From Deltaproteobacteria bacterium (GTDB lineage: Bacteria > Desulfobacterota > DSM-4660 > Desulfatiglandales > Desulfatiglandaceae): 17,303 nucleotides of DNA. Under the pieces are notes generated by a model. It made no database searches. It saw only the letters and a program-made list of their open reading frames with translations, and was not told the DNA's origin. Positions 6,413 to 15,135 of this stretch are shown here, piece by piece; position 1 is the stretch's first letter; the number at the start of each line of letters is the position of its first letter. Location: the NCBI GenBank assembly GCA_003646995.1, contig QMLZ01000039.1:1-17303 (forward strand). The letters run 5' to 3'. A program made the position numbers and the translations under genes.

Positions 6413-7828
6413 TTAAACACCGTTGAAAGTAAGTTGCGATTTAAATAACTCCACTGACCTGATCTTTACACCCAGTAAATTAGCTACATTCCATTTTGCT
6501 CTTATTCCCTTAGGACTGCCCGCGATGGAAGTAACTGTGCCGATACCGAGGTCCTTCCTCAGCTCTCGCATGACCTCCTCGTTGGTCAGATCCTCTTCAT
6601 CAATTCCAAGTTTTTTCGCAACATATGCTTTGGCTTCATGAATCTTCATTTTGTGGGTCATTTGCATCCAGGCCACGAGATCTCCCGAAGTCCGGATACC
6701 CCCCATGCATGATGCCATGATATGTGCGACATGCATCCCTAAGGGGTCTCCAACACCTATCTACAACCCATCGGCCTTCCCGATTTGTACCAGTGCCTTA
6801 GATACTCGAGAAACGCTGTCAATAGGAGGCTGTTCCATCATGGGCACGCCGCATACTCCCATACCAACATTTGCATGGATAGGGATCTTTGCCACCGAGA
6901 CTGCATGTTTCAAAAATGTAACGGCACGTGCAAGATTCCATGGAACAGATTTACTAGTATTAGTACTAACTGCCAACCCAAAGATGTCAGCCCCTGCAGA
7001 CTCTACCACTTTGACTTGATCATGAGGATACATGCCAGCTAGTTGTTTATCTTCATATTTCAGTTCTCCATGCATGCCGAGGATAAATTCACCTGAAGAT
7101 CCCATCAATATTGGTAAATCTGGAATCGTCTTTTTCAGCTCTGCCACTGCCTCTAACGTTGCCAGAAATTCCGCATCGCCTGCAGATCCTGAAGTGTCAA
7201 AATTAATCCCTTCACATCCCACCTCCGAGAGCTTTTTGGCAACAAAGACCAAATCCTCCTTGAGGTATTGTAGGGCTTCTTCCTGTGCTGCACGTGCCTC
7301 ATCTATTTTTCCAGCAGAAAAAAGCTCAGCAGGATTTTCACATGGCCCGTCAGGTTGGTAATAAAGCCCCATGTTGGGTTGTGCGCCATAAAAAAAGGGG
7401 GCTGTAGATACCATGGAGATATTATAATAATCATTCATTTCAAAATTAATTATAGGTTTCACCGGTTTGTAGCTATAATCGCTATGGCCCAAAGACGTGG
7501 TATCCGCCCCACATGCCCGTTCATAGACGAGGACGGCTTGCATCCTGCTTAGTGGAGCCCCCACTCCGCCTCCATCCTGGCCGGAATAGAAACTCATGCT
7601 ACACCCATCATCTGTAACAATTACTTCCTGCCCTCGCTCCACACTGACCACCCGTGAAGGATCGGCTATTATTTCGAGCAACTGCTTTTGTTCTTCGGGA
7701 GTCATGGGCGGGATATGGGCTCTTTCTGCTGCATCCTTTGTCCCTTCTTCAATGTCTTTTTTGATCTCAGATCTTGTTAGTAAAACCCGTTCACCATCCC
7801 CCATCCTAGTAATAATTTTGCCACTCAT
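6413..7828 (-). CDS. mtbB: Dimethylamine methyltransferase MtbB with in-frame UAG (pyrrolysine)
   Basis: Demethylates dimethylamine and passes the methyl group to its corrinoid protein. The frame is open from ATG 7828 to TAA 6413 except for one TAG at 6761-6763, codon 356, which is the same residue number as pyrrolysine in archaeal MtbB. The context is [16 protein letters not shown]. Family motifs occur on both sides of the [44 protein letters not shown] and [14 protein letters not shown] before it; [18 protein letters not shown] and [16 protein letters not shown] after it. The total of about 471 residues is close to the usual 467. ATG 7828 is preferred over the upstream GTG at 7837, because AGGTGATC before 7828 is the ribosome binding site and overlaps that GTG. 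It starts 17 bases after the mttB stop. The intact 115 codons after the UAG argue for selection on the full-length protein. Confidence 0.96.
6761..6763 (-). other. In-frame UAG read as pyrrolysine in mtbB
   Basis: TAG on the minus strand at codon 356 of mtbB. The reading frame continues with strongly MtbB-like sequence for 115 more codons. In the family, pyrrolysine at this spot sits at the base of the active-site barrel and positions the amine. Confidence 0.95.
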
Positions 7829-7845
7829 TGGGATCACCTCACTAC

Positions 7846-9330
7846 TTAATCTTTTTCATCCGTGGAAATACCCATCTCTGCTTCAGTTTCTTTTATAATT
7901 TCTCTGATCCTTGTTAGCACATCATCATCCAAAGGCTCTGGCTTATGATTTTCCAGGATATGTCTTACTTTTGCTGCGGCCCTCTCGTAACTATCAGTTG
8001 CACCATCTTCTTCCCATGAATTACGATCCCTGCGATCTATAAGCTCAACACGTGACTGCTGCTTCATCCACTTGAACGTATGCTCATGGCTCAAAAAATC
8101 TCCAAAAGGACCTATTTCCTTGATAATATCAATAGCTAGTGTGTCATCATTTACCGGAATCCCTTCTAGCAAGAATTTGATCAACCGCGCAAATTCACAA
8201 TCGAGAACCAGTTGGGCAAAATCAAATGTTATGCCACTCTCAACCATGCCCAGACCATAGATCATATTGGCACCTGCCAATGCGGCTATAAGTCCGGTAA
8301 GAGTCTTTTCGTGGCCCATCTGGCAATCAGAAATCTTTCCATCACCCTACCCACCGGCAACATAGCTTGGGAGCATATAATGCCTTGCCAGTTGCGCCAC
8401 TGCTCCACTGATGAGTGCACATTCTGGAGTTCCCACTGCTGCTGCTGCCAGCCGTAGGTCCATGGCGGTTGTGGAGCTACCATAGATCACAGGTGCGCCC
8501 TTGCGAGTTAACTGAGACAAGGTCAGTCCACCCAAAATTTCCGCGTTATGCGTTACAAGGCTCCCCGCAAGGGTGACTGGAGCAGTTGCACCCGCCATTG
8601 CCATAGACAGGATGTTACATACCATGCCCTGTCGTGCTGATTCCATAATGATTTGGCAACATTCTTTAATTAATTTGAGGGGACTGACCGGACATGTGGT
8701 AAATGACACTAGTGGCCGTTCTTTTAATTTTTTCATCCCTCCTGCAACTGCTGCAGCCATCTCCACTATCTTCTTGAGAAGTTTGCCATTGCCTGGGCCA
8801 AAGGCACAATGTTTAGTTGTATTGCTAAGAAATGCCTCTGCATTATGGAGAGGCACCGATTCCTGTGGTACATCATGGGCGCCTAAGGCCTTTTCGCAAA
8901 AATCCACTTCATCAAGGGCATCGATTACTCTTGCAGCATTAATAAGGTCTTGTTTTACAGGGGTCCTGATTTCCCCTGTATAAGGATCCTTCACTTTTAT
9001 GCCTTCACTGAAATTGGTAAAGTAAACTCGATTGCTCTCTAAGACCAAATCGTGTTTTGGGTCTCGTCCTGCAAGAATAACCTTTGGAGGAGCAGATTCT
9101 ATTGCTTCTTCCACCAAGTGTGGTGGAATTTTCACAATCTTTTCCTCTCTATCTACGATGGCTCCTCCATCCTCAAAACAATTGAGGGCCTCCTCATCTT
9201 CGACAAATATACCCTTTTTTTCGAGTACTTCTAATGTTCCTAAATGAATCTCGTTAATATCATCTTCTGTAAGAATACTAAGCCCTAAACCTCCATTCGA
9301 ATTTCGCCCTGCGCGTACACCTCGTTTCAT
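7846..9330 (-). CDS. mttB: Trimethylamine methyltransferase MttB with in-frame UAG (pyrrolysine)
   Basis: Transfers a methyl group from trimethylamine to a cognate corrinoid protein, leaving dimethylamine for MtbB. From ATG 9330 (GAGGAG seven bases upstream) the frame runs to TAA 7846, interrupted only by TAG at 8347-8349, codon 328. The UAG context YMLPSYVAGG-O-GDGKISD matches archaeal MttB, where pyrrolysine is near residue 334. Total length is 494 residues against about 495 in the family. Other family stretches are KHCAFGPGNGKLLKK, ATAPVTLAGSLVTHNAE and GAPVIYGSSTTAMDLR before the UAG, and MGHEKTLTGLIAALAGAN plus MIYGLGMVESGITF after it. It precedes mtbB by 17 bases and is probably co-transcribed with mtbB, pylT and the corrinoid genes. 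Presence of the UAG separates it from the non-Pyl homologue at 12213-13631. Confidence 0.97.
8347..8349 (-). other. In-frame UAG read as pyrrolysine in mttB
   Basis: TAG on the minus strand at codon 328, between YVAGG and GDGKISD. The frame continues for 166 residues with conserved MttB sequence and no other interruption, so this is a sense codon for pyrrolysine and not a termination site. Confidence 0.96.
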
Positions 9331-9460
9331 AGCCTAACTCCTCATAATAAAATGAATGATAAATTTATAGATATGCCTTCATCGACACTTCAGCAACATT
9401 TTGCGCATTTGTAAAGGCCTTTTAATGGCCTTTCCTGAAAACAGCTTCATGCATTAGAAA
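9331..9460 (-). promoter_or_regulatory. mttB leader with hairpin and possible weak promoter
   Basis: This 130-base gap separates the lysine-ketoglutarate reductase gene from mttB. It contains a perfect 7-bp inverted repeat, AAAGGCC at 9413-9419 and GGCCTTT at 9427-9433, with a 7-base loop and no U-run on the minus strand. Further down, toward mttB, TTGCTG and TATCTA lie 17 bases apart on the minus strand, a poor sigma70 match. mttB may therefore be partly uncoupled from the upstream genes, but this is weakly supported. Confidence 0.3.
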
Positions 9461-10765
9461 TTATAGAAACTCATTTAAATATTCATAGGCTTTTGTTAAT
9501 CTTCCGCGGTAGACAATGACGGCTTTTCTGATCTCATCCCAGAGCCCCGAGTCATCCAGACCCGCGCTATAATTCGCATTCAAAATGTTCGGAACAAAAG
9601 GTGTCAATTGACTACTAAAAAATATTGACGAATCCATTGGCAACTCGCAAGGGAGATTGTCAACGGCGAGTATAACTACACCGTCTCCCTCATGCCCGTC
9701 TACAATTTTTCGGGCAACTGGATCACACAAGTACGCTGGCATTGCCGAATCAGTTGCCTTTACATTGCACTCTACTGCACCATTTACATCACAGCTAATG
9801 TCAGCAATCCCATTGAGTTTCGGCTTAACAGAGTTTTGATAAAGTTGTCTCAATGAATCCCAGGTGATAAATCGAGGATAACGCTTATCCCAGTAAATCG
9901 CATTAATAACAATGCTCAAATAGGGGAGATATTGATCAAAAATACTGGAAAAGTACTCTGGGTGTTCATAATATTCATCCAGACGAAAGGGATGGCCTTT
10001 TATGTTCTGGACCATGTCCTTTTCTTTGAAAATTGCGATATAGACTTTATTTCGACTGGGGCCTGATTCATGTGCAAGCCTCTCCAACTCACTTGGTTTA
10101 ATCCACTTGTGAGGCAAGCATTCGAGAACCGACTGAGCGCCTTTCGAAACGTTGCCATATCCCATAATACCAATAGTCAATGGGCATAGTAAATTTGGCA
10201 ACCCTTGAGATTCAATGAAGCTTCCAATTTCTCGGAAATGCGCTTTCGCTTCACTCAAAGACCGATATTCATGGGCTCTTTTACAGCTCTTAAATACAGT
10301 GGAGATCCCATGGTAATGCCAATATTCACCCATAATGGAGAGCATATCTATCGTTCCGGCGGCTCCCGCGTAATCACCAAAATAGACCAATCGCCTGTTT
10401 TGGTTATCCGTTATCCTTTCATAATCAATGAGCGTGGAACCACTCGAGATAATCTTTCTCAAGAGTGGCATTCCGGCAGGTTGTCCCTTTATCGTATGTG
10501 AAAAAAACACATAGGTTTTGTTAGGAATTATTTTTTCTTCAGGGATTTCCTTTATACCGAATATCACGTCTCCTGGCTCCATATCGTCGCACATAATTGC
10601 CCCGGCGGCTCTATATTCCCCTTCGGTGAAAAACCGTTTATTGGAGCGTTGCACAAATACTCTGGCGCCTGTTTCTTTGATTATTTTACGTACATCATTT
10701 GGAACAATAGGAACCCGGCGTTCCCACTCATTTTTATCTTCTGCACGAATAAGTAAAGACTTCAT
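9461..10765 (-). CDS. Lysine-2-oxoglutarate reductase (LKR, saccharopine-forming; N-terminal half of AASS type)
   Basis: Condenses lysine with 2-oxoglutarate and reduces the imine with NADPH to give saccharopine. The 434-residue protein follows the N-terminal half of the human bifunctional enzyme AASS closely: EDKNEWERRVPIVPNDV at the start, QRSNKRFF, KTYVFFSHTIKGQPAGM, LIDYERITD, VYFGDYAGAAGTID, and the nucleotide-binding loop IMGYGNVSKGAQSVL near residues 199-213. INAIYWDKRYPRFIT and the late ADISCDVNGAVE also match. It belongs to the alanine dehydrogenase/transhydrogenase fold. ATG 10765 is chosen over an upstream GTG because AAAGGAAG lies between them. It follows the saccharopine dehydrogenase gene by about 60 bases. 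Together the two are the separated halves of AASS, so lysine breakdown to aminoadipate semialdehyde is the likely role. Its placement between methyltransferase genes is unusual. Confidence 0.9.
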   Translation of the reverse strand: MKSLLIRAEDKNEWERRVPIVPNDVRKIIKETGARVFVQRSNKRFFTEGEYRAAGAIMCDDMEPGDVIFGIKEIPEEKIIPNKTYVFFSHTIKGQPAGMPLLRKIISSGSTLIDYERITDNQNRRLVYFGDYAGAAGTIDMLSIMGEYWHYHGISTVFKSCKRAHEYRSLSEAKAHFREIGSFIESQGLPNLLCPLTIGIMGYGNVSKGAQSVLECLPHKWIKPSELERLAHESGPSRNKVYIAIFKEKDMVQNIKGHPFRLDEYYEHPEYFSSIFDQYLPYLSIVINAIYWDKRYPRFITWDSLRQLYQNSVKPKLNGIADISCDVNGAVECNVKATDSAMPAYLCDPVARKIVDGHEGDGVVILAVDNLPCELPMDSSIFFSSQLTPFVPNILNANYSAGLDDSGLWDEIRKAVIVYRGRLTKAYEYLNEFL

Positions 10766-10826
10766 TGCACACTTCCTTTGCACTATTGCAATCCCTCAAA
10801 AATGGGCCTTAGAAAAGGATCTAAAG

Positions 10827-12155
10827 TTACCCGGCAATCTCAGACTGCCTTTCCTCAAACTTGATACCAAAGTTCTCTAATTCTACAAGAACCGGTTTAT
10901 ATATTTCTGGCAAAATGGGTATGTGCACACCTGTAAGATTGACTTTACCTCTTGCAATGAGCGTAGTAGCAATAGCTACAGGCAGCCCAACAGTTCTTGA
11001 CATGGAGCTATCCCCATTTGGGATCCCCTGATTGATAAGAGTCGAAGTAATCTTTTTCTTTCGCCCGCCTGGATACTCGGCTATGAACTCATGGTGCTGA
11101 ATCAATAAATCCATCTCTCCATCATTGTAACGAAGCTTGTTTTTCAGCACATAGGCAAGCATCTCAAAAACAGAGACTGTCTCGAGGGGTAATTTTTCGT
11201 CACTGAAAAGTCCCAGCCATTCCAGTTTTTTTAGGGTAAGAGAATATTCGGGGATGCACAAATATTGCGCTACCTCTTTCTTTAGATCTTTCTCCTCACC
11301 ATGAACAATGTTTGCAATTACCTGGCGGGGAGTGACCTCCCGAAAATCAAACTTCATTTGCCGATTAAGAAGTCCAAGTTTCTTGAAATAGTCCCATGTT
11401 TCACAGTAGCCAACATTTCTTAGTGTCCCTCGAAAGATTGCCTTGGCATTCTTGATATCATACAATTCCAGATATGGAAGTGCATCGCGATTCACGTACA
11501 CCTCAAATACGCCAGCTCGCGGGATATCTACAAGCCAATAATGCTCAAAAAGTTTATCTCCTGGGACTTCGATTACCTGTCCATCTTCCAAATATCTACC
11601 GTCATTGGTTGCAGCCAATATTGCCCCTTCCGGGCTCCATGAAAACTTGTATCCTAAAGGATTATTATTGCTCTCTAGCGCTGGTAAGCCTCCACAGTAG
11701 GAATGGTAACTGACGATTTCCCCGCCTTCCTTTTTTACCCTGTCAATCACATTCATTGCTGCCATATGGTCGATCCCTGGGTCGACGCCCACTTCATTAA
11801 GAAAAATGAGCCCCCTCCTCTTGGCCTCGGCATCCAGTGCCCGCATTTCTTCCTTTACGTAAGAGGCAGTAACAAGGTGTTTATTGAAATTGATGCAAAT
11901 GGAAGCAACAGTCGGATGGAAAACCCAGGGCAACATAGACACAACTATGTCTGTGTTTGATATCACCTTAGCCAATTTTTCTTTATCATTGACATCTAGC
12001 GCTAAGGCTCTGCCTCGGGGATGGTTTTTTACGAGGTCTTGGGCCTTATTAATAAATTGATCGGCGACAGTAACTTGCAGGTCAGTTTGATCAAGAAGGT
12101 AACGAACCAAGGGGGGGGTCACCAAGCCAGCCCCAAGCACTAAGATTTGTTTCAT
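10827..12155 (-). CDS. Saccharopine dehydrogenase (glutamate-forming, LYS9/AASS C-terminal type)
   Basis: Oxidises saccharopine with NAD to glutamate and 2-aminoadipate semialdehyde. The 442-residue protein matches the C-terminal half of AASS: Rossmann loop VLGAGLVTPPLVRYLLD at residues 5-21, VVSMLPWVFHPTVA, HLVTASYVKEEM, NEVGVDPGIDHMAAMNVID, SYCGGLPALESNNNPLGYK, KFSWSPEGA, FRGTLRNVGY and KLEWLGLF. SRTVGLPVAIATTLIA lies near the end. ATG 12155 is preferred, with GGAGGAAGG six bases upstream; a longer TTG start at 12170 would bury that site. The gene lies between the non-Pyl MttB homologue and the reductase gene, all in one direction with short gaps. In fungi this type of enzyme runs the other way in lysine synthesis. 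Here, with an AASS-like partner and a methyltransferase operon, degradation is more likely, though the sequence does not prove direction. Confidence 0.91.
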   Translation of the reverse strand: MKQILVLGAGLVTPPLVRYLLDQTDLQVTVADQFINKAQDLVKNHPRGRALALDVNDKEKLAKVISNTDIVVSMLPWVFHPTVASICINFNKHLVTASYVKEEMRALDAEAKRRGLIFLNEVGVDPGIDHMAAMNVIDRVKKEGGEIVSYHSYCGGLPALESNNNPLGYKFSWSPEGAILAATNDGRYLEDGQVIEVPGDKLFEHYWLVDIPRAGVFEVYVNRDALPYLELYDIKNAKAIFRGTLRNVGYCETWDYFKKLGLLNRQMKFDFREVTPRQVIANIVHGEEKDLKKEVAQYLCIPEYSLTLKKLEWLGLFSDEKLPLETVSVFEMLAYVLKNKLRYNDGEMDLLIQHHEFIAEYPGGRKKKITSTLINQGIPNGDSSMSRTVGLPVAIATTLIARGKVNLTGVHIPILPEIYKPVLVELENFGIKFEERQSEIAG

Positions 12156-12212
12156 GGGACCTTCCTCCAATATGATTAAATATCAAAGGGGCATCGTAAT
12201 CCAAAAGGCACC

Positions 12213-13631
12213 TTATAGATCCTTGATAAATTCTTCTCCCTGTGCCACCAATTCCTCATAGTTCTCAGGCGCCTGAAGATTGTTGACAAGATCGGAAGCA
12301 TACTTCCTCAACAAATCTCCGGCCTTAGGTTGCCCTTTGCTTTGCCATTGCTCAAGGGTGAGAATCGGCCAGAACTCAGTTGCATAATCGGCTTCATGGC
12401 AATATTTCAAGGTCAACTCAGTACCCAGATAATTTCCCGCCGGTCCAACTGAGGCAATCTCCTCTAACCCTACGGAGCCCTCATCAAGCTTAAAACCATC
12501 AACAAATTCACGTACTCGCTGGATAACGTAATCCGCATACACTACAGTGGAGGGAGAAAAAGCAAGAGACTCAAAATTCCCTCCTACAAAGGGGGCTAGC
12601 CCCGCCTTGCCTAGACAACTTGCAAGATGGTTCATCCATAAGGTACCACTTGCAAGCAAATCAGGGCCCCATCCTGTACCACTTCCGGACGTGCCTGCGT
12701 GGGGTAATTCGTAATGAGCCATCATCTCTGCGCAAGCAAGATTTAACAGTATACTCTTTGGAGAATACCTGCTTACCATACATTGCATATCAAAAGCCGC
12801 AGGTAAGCTTCCGAGGATCACTGGGGCGCCAGGTTTAAGTAATTGGGCAAAAACCAATCCCGCCAACAATTCTGCATTGAGCACAGCGATAGTGCCAGCA
12901 GGCGTTATAGGAGCAGAGGCCCCAGACATTCCATAATTACTAAAAATAAGTGGCAACCCTCTTTCGATAGTGATTGCCATCATGTCCGTTGTCTCTTCAT
13001 TAAGAACGAGTGGAGTAATGGGATTGAAATAGGGAATTACAAATGGGTGAGTATAAAAGTGATCGAAAAGGGCTTCAATTAGATCGAGAACCCTTTCAAA
13101 AAGCTGAGTGTTTGAAACCAAAAGAACAATTGGTTTGATAGTGTTGGTTACAAGCTCAAGGGTTGCATATAAGTCCGCAGTCTCTGCTGGAAAATCCTGT
13201 ACTATACCCGGCGTGGAAACGAGATCGAAACTTTTCAATATCTGTCCCAATCTAGCTGCGATCACCATGTGCTTTCTTTTGAAAGGTTCAACATTATCTG
13301 TGAGAGGATCTTGATAAAAAAGATTAGTGACACCAACACCAAACCGGGTCGGATTTTCGTCTGGATTACCGATTCGGAAAGCAAAGCAGCCCTTGCGATC
13401 ATATACGTCAATGGTCGAAGGGGCCTGTTTGATGGCCGTTTCTACCAGTTCGGGGCGAATATAGGCTCTTTGATCCTTGAGAGAAACTCCGTCAGATTGG
13501 GCAAAGACCTGCCTCGCCTTCTTGGAATCGACCCGCACCCCTACTGTGGACAAGATCTTCAAAGAATATTCATGCACTCGATCGATTTGATCACCGGTGA
13601 ACACAGTTATAGCAGGCATAACCTTGCTCAT
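12213..13631 (-). CDS. Non-pyrrolysine MttB-superfamily methyltransferase (MtgB-like, COG5598)
   Basis: Predicted to move a methyl group from a quaternary or methylated amine to a corrinoid protein. The 472-residue protein has the whole MttB fold: SLKILSTVGVRVDSKKA, TLELVTNTIKPIVLL, NPITPLVLNEETTDMM, SGASAPITPAGTIAVLNAE, LLKPGAPVILGSLPAAFDM and MAHYELPHAGTSGSGTGWG. No UAG is present: the pyrrolysine position aligns with Ser in that last stretch. Characterised relatives without pyrrolysine act on glycine betaine, proline betaine, carnitine or butyrobetaine, so the substrate is probably a betaine-like or N-methylated amino acid. ATG 13631 is chosen, with GGGGG just upstream; the TTG at 13649 has no site. 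It is the first gene after a strong promoter and is followed by two lysine-catabolic genes, so a methylated lysine is a candidate substrate by context only. Confidence 0.92.
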   Translation of the reverse strand: MSKVMPAITVFTGDQIDRVHEYSLKILSTVGVRVDSKKARQVFAQSDGVSLKDQRAYIRPELVETAIKQAPSTIDVYDRKGCFAFRIGNPDENPTRFGVGVTNLFYQDPLTDNVEPFKRKHMVIAARLGQILKSFDLVSTPGIVQDFPAETADLYATLELVTNTIKPIVLLVSNTQLFERVLDLIEALFDHFYTHPFVIPYFNPITPLVLNEETTDMMAITIERGLPLIFSNYGMSGASAPITPAGTIAVLNAELLAGLVFAQLLKPGAPVILGSLPAAFDMQCMVSRYSPKSILLNLACAEMMAHYELPHAGTSGSGTGWGPDLLASGTLWMNHLASCLGKAGLAPFVGGNFESLAFSPSTVVYADYVIQRVREFVDGFKLDEGSVGLEEIASVGPAGNYLGTELTLKYCHEADYATEFWPILTLEQWQSKGQPKAGDLLRKYASDLVNNLQAPENYEELVAQGEEFIKDL

Positions 13632-13696
13632 ATCGATGCCCCCAATCAAAAAAATTCAGGCAAGCTGCTAAATTGAGGCTTGCGGAATAGCAATAC

Positions 13697-13724
13697 ATAT
13701 GTTACTACTACAGTAATAACATAT
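13697..13724. promoter_or_regulatory. Dyad operator overlapping the minus-strand promoter
   Basis: ATATGTTA (13697-13704) and TAACATAT (13717-13724) form a perfect 8-base inverted repeat with a 12-base spacer, in the gap between the divergent MttB homologue and aminotransferase genes. The right half covers the -10 box at 13718-13723 and the centre is near the expected transcription start. This is a typical position for a repressor that blocks the methyltransferase operon. No regulator gene is in the window. Confidence 0.55.
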
Positions 13725-13746
13725 ATAACTTGCTCTTGCTTGTCAA
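13718..13746 (-). promoter_or_regulatory. Sigma70-like promoter for the methyltransferase/saccharopine operon
   Basis: On the minus strand, a consensus -35 TTGACA (13741-13746) and a -10 TATGTT (13718-13723) are separated by 17 bases. Transcription should start near 13711, about 80 bases before the ATG at 13631. All genes downstream to about 3880 run in the same direction, so this may drive the whole set, perhaps with internal promoters. Confidence 0.65.
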
Positions 13747-13793
13747 GAATTTTTGGGATAGCCAGCTCGCTCGTGAGCATGCCATCTTGTTCC

Positions 13794-13823
13794 TTGACAT
13801 TTGAGGATAAGTCTTTTTATGCT
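13794..13823 (+). promoter_or_regulatory. Sigma70-like promoter for the aminotransferase gene
   Basis: TTGACA at 13794-13799 and TATGCT at 13818-13823, separated by 18 bases, on the plus strand. It would give a leader of about 130 bases containing the hairpin at 13875-13919. It is divergent from the methyltransferase operon promoter, with the two -35 boxes about 47 bases apart. Confidence 0.55.
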
Positions 13824-13874
13824 TCTTGCGCTGAATCGATATTGACCCCTTCGTAACATTTTGTCTGATTTATC

Positions 13875-13919
13875 ACTCCTTGCGGCCCCACCAATACCGT
13901 TCCAGCGGGCGCAAGGAGT
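13875..13919 (+). promoter_or_regulatory. Long leader hairpin before the aminotransferase gene
   Basis: ACTCCTTGCG (13875-13884) and CGCAAGGAGT (13910-13919) are perfect inverted repeats of 10 bases around a 25-base loop, with CCC/GGG able to extend the stem past a one-base bulge. A short T run (13924-13927) follows. It could be an attenuator, a protein-binding leader or an mRNA-stabilising stem. The real ribosome binding site (13946-13950) is outside it, and it matches no riboswitch class I recognise. Confidence 0.5.
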
Positions 13920-13959
13920 CGCACTTTTGTTCATCAGCAGTAACTGAGGGAAAATGATT

Positions 13960-15135
13960 ATGAAATATGCACTTCGAATGTCTCGCATGCAAACAGAAAC
14001 AGCTAATGCATTTGAAATTTATGACCGTGCACAGGCGCTTGAAAAACAGGGACGAGAAATAATCCACCTGGAAATTGGTGAACCTGACTTCCCCACCCCT
14101 AAACATATCTGTGAAGCTGCGATTGAGGCGATCAACCAAGGCTATACCCATTATTCCTCAGGTTCGGGAATGATGGAGGCCCGGGAGGCTATTGCTGATT
14201 TTGTCTGTCGAGACAAGGGTATCCAAGTAACGCCAGAGCAGCTAATTATCACTCCAGGGGGAAAGCCTGCTGTTTTTTTTACAATTTGCATTTGTGCTGA
14301 TGCTGGTGATGAAGTAATTATCCCTGACCCAGGGTTTCCGCCCTATGAGGCAATGGTTCTATTTGCCGGGGCCAAACCGGTTCACTTGCCTTTACACGAA
14401 CATAGAGACTTCAGCTTCGATGTTGAGCAACTTCGCCAACTCGTAACTCCCAGGACAAAGCTTATCCTTCTCAATTCTCCGCATAATCCTACAGGCGCCA
14501 TGTTGACCCATAAAGATCTAGAGTTCATTGCTGAGCTTGCACGTGAAAAAGATTTCTTTGTTCTTTCCGATGAAGTATACGCTAAAATTGTTTACGAAGA
14601 GTCCTTTACCTCCATCGCCACCCTACCTGGTATGGCAGAAAGGACCATTATTGTAGACAGTTTTTCAAAGGCCTATGCCATGACAGGGTGGCGCCTGGGA
14701 TACGCTGTTGCTCCCCGACAGGCCGCTGATCACATCGGCACTCTTATGGTAAACAGCAATTCGTGTACAGCGACTTTTACTCAAATCGCGGGCATTGAAG
14801 CGGTAAAAGGACCAAAGGATTTCCAGATTCAAATGGTGGCCGAACTGCGCAAGAGGCGAGATCTTTTGGTAGAGGGAATAAATAAGATTCCGGGGATAAG
14901 TTGCTGCGTGCCCAAAGGAGCATTTTATGTTTTTGCAAATATTTCCGAACTTGGGATGGATTCAGTGCTTTTCTCCAATCGCCTGCTTGATGAGGCTGGT
15001 GTGGCAACTATGCCTGGCGTTTCATTTGGCAAGTATGGAGAAGGATTTGTGCGTTTATCCTACGCAGCATCTATGGACAAAATCCACAAGGCATTGGAAC
15101 GTATTGAGAAATTTGCAAACAAAATCCCCCGATGA
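13960..15135 (+). CDS. PLP-dependent class I/II aminotransferase (aspartate/aminoadipate type)
   Basis: Moves an amino group between an amino acid and a 2-oxo acid using pyridoxal phosphate. The 391-residue fold-type I enzyme shows LEIGEPDFPTPKHI near the start, the GYTHYSSGSG substrate loop, NSPHNPTG with the PLP-contacting Asn near 176, LSDEVYAKIVYE with Asp near 204, and the Schiff-base lysine in VDSFSKAYAMTGWRLGYA near 237. GFVRLSYAAS carries the arginine that binds the substrate carboxylate. I prefer ATG 13960, because GAGGG is nine bases upstream; ATG 13954 would leave only three. It is transcribed away from the methyltransferase operon. It could take part in lysine breakdown by converting 2-aminoadipate to 2-oxoadipate after the saccharopine steps, but such enzymes often act on aspartate or other amino acids, so the substrate is open. 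Confidence 0.93.
   Translation: MKYALRMSRMQTETANAFEIYDRAQALEKQGREIIHLEIGEPDFPTPKHICEAAIEAINQGYTHYSSGSGMMEAREAIADFVCRDKGIQVTPEQLIITPGGKPAVFFTICICADAGDEVIIPDPGFPPYEAMVLFAGAKPVHLPLHEHRDFSFDVEQLRQLVTPRTKLILLNSPHNPTGAMLTHKDLEFIAELAREKDFFVLSDEVYAKIVYEESFTSIATLPGMAERTIIVDSFSKAYAMTGWRLGYAVAPRQAADHIGTLMVNSNSCTATFTQIAGIEAVKGPKDFQIQMVAELRKRRDLLVEGINKIPGISCCVPKGAFYVFANISELGMDSVLFSNRLLDEAGVATMPGVSFGKYGEGFVRLSYAASMDKIHKALERIEKFANKIPR

Noticed and set aside
6761..9330. Reading mttB and mtbB as disrupted genes because of their internal TAG codons
   Set aside because: The TAGs fall at the known pyrrolysine positions, the sequence after them is conserved, total lengths match the families, and tRNA-Pyl is present.
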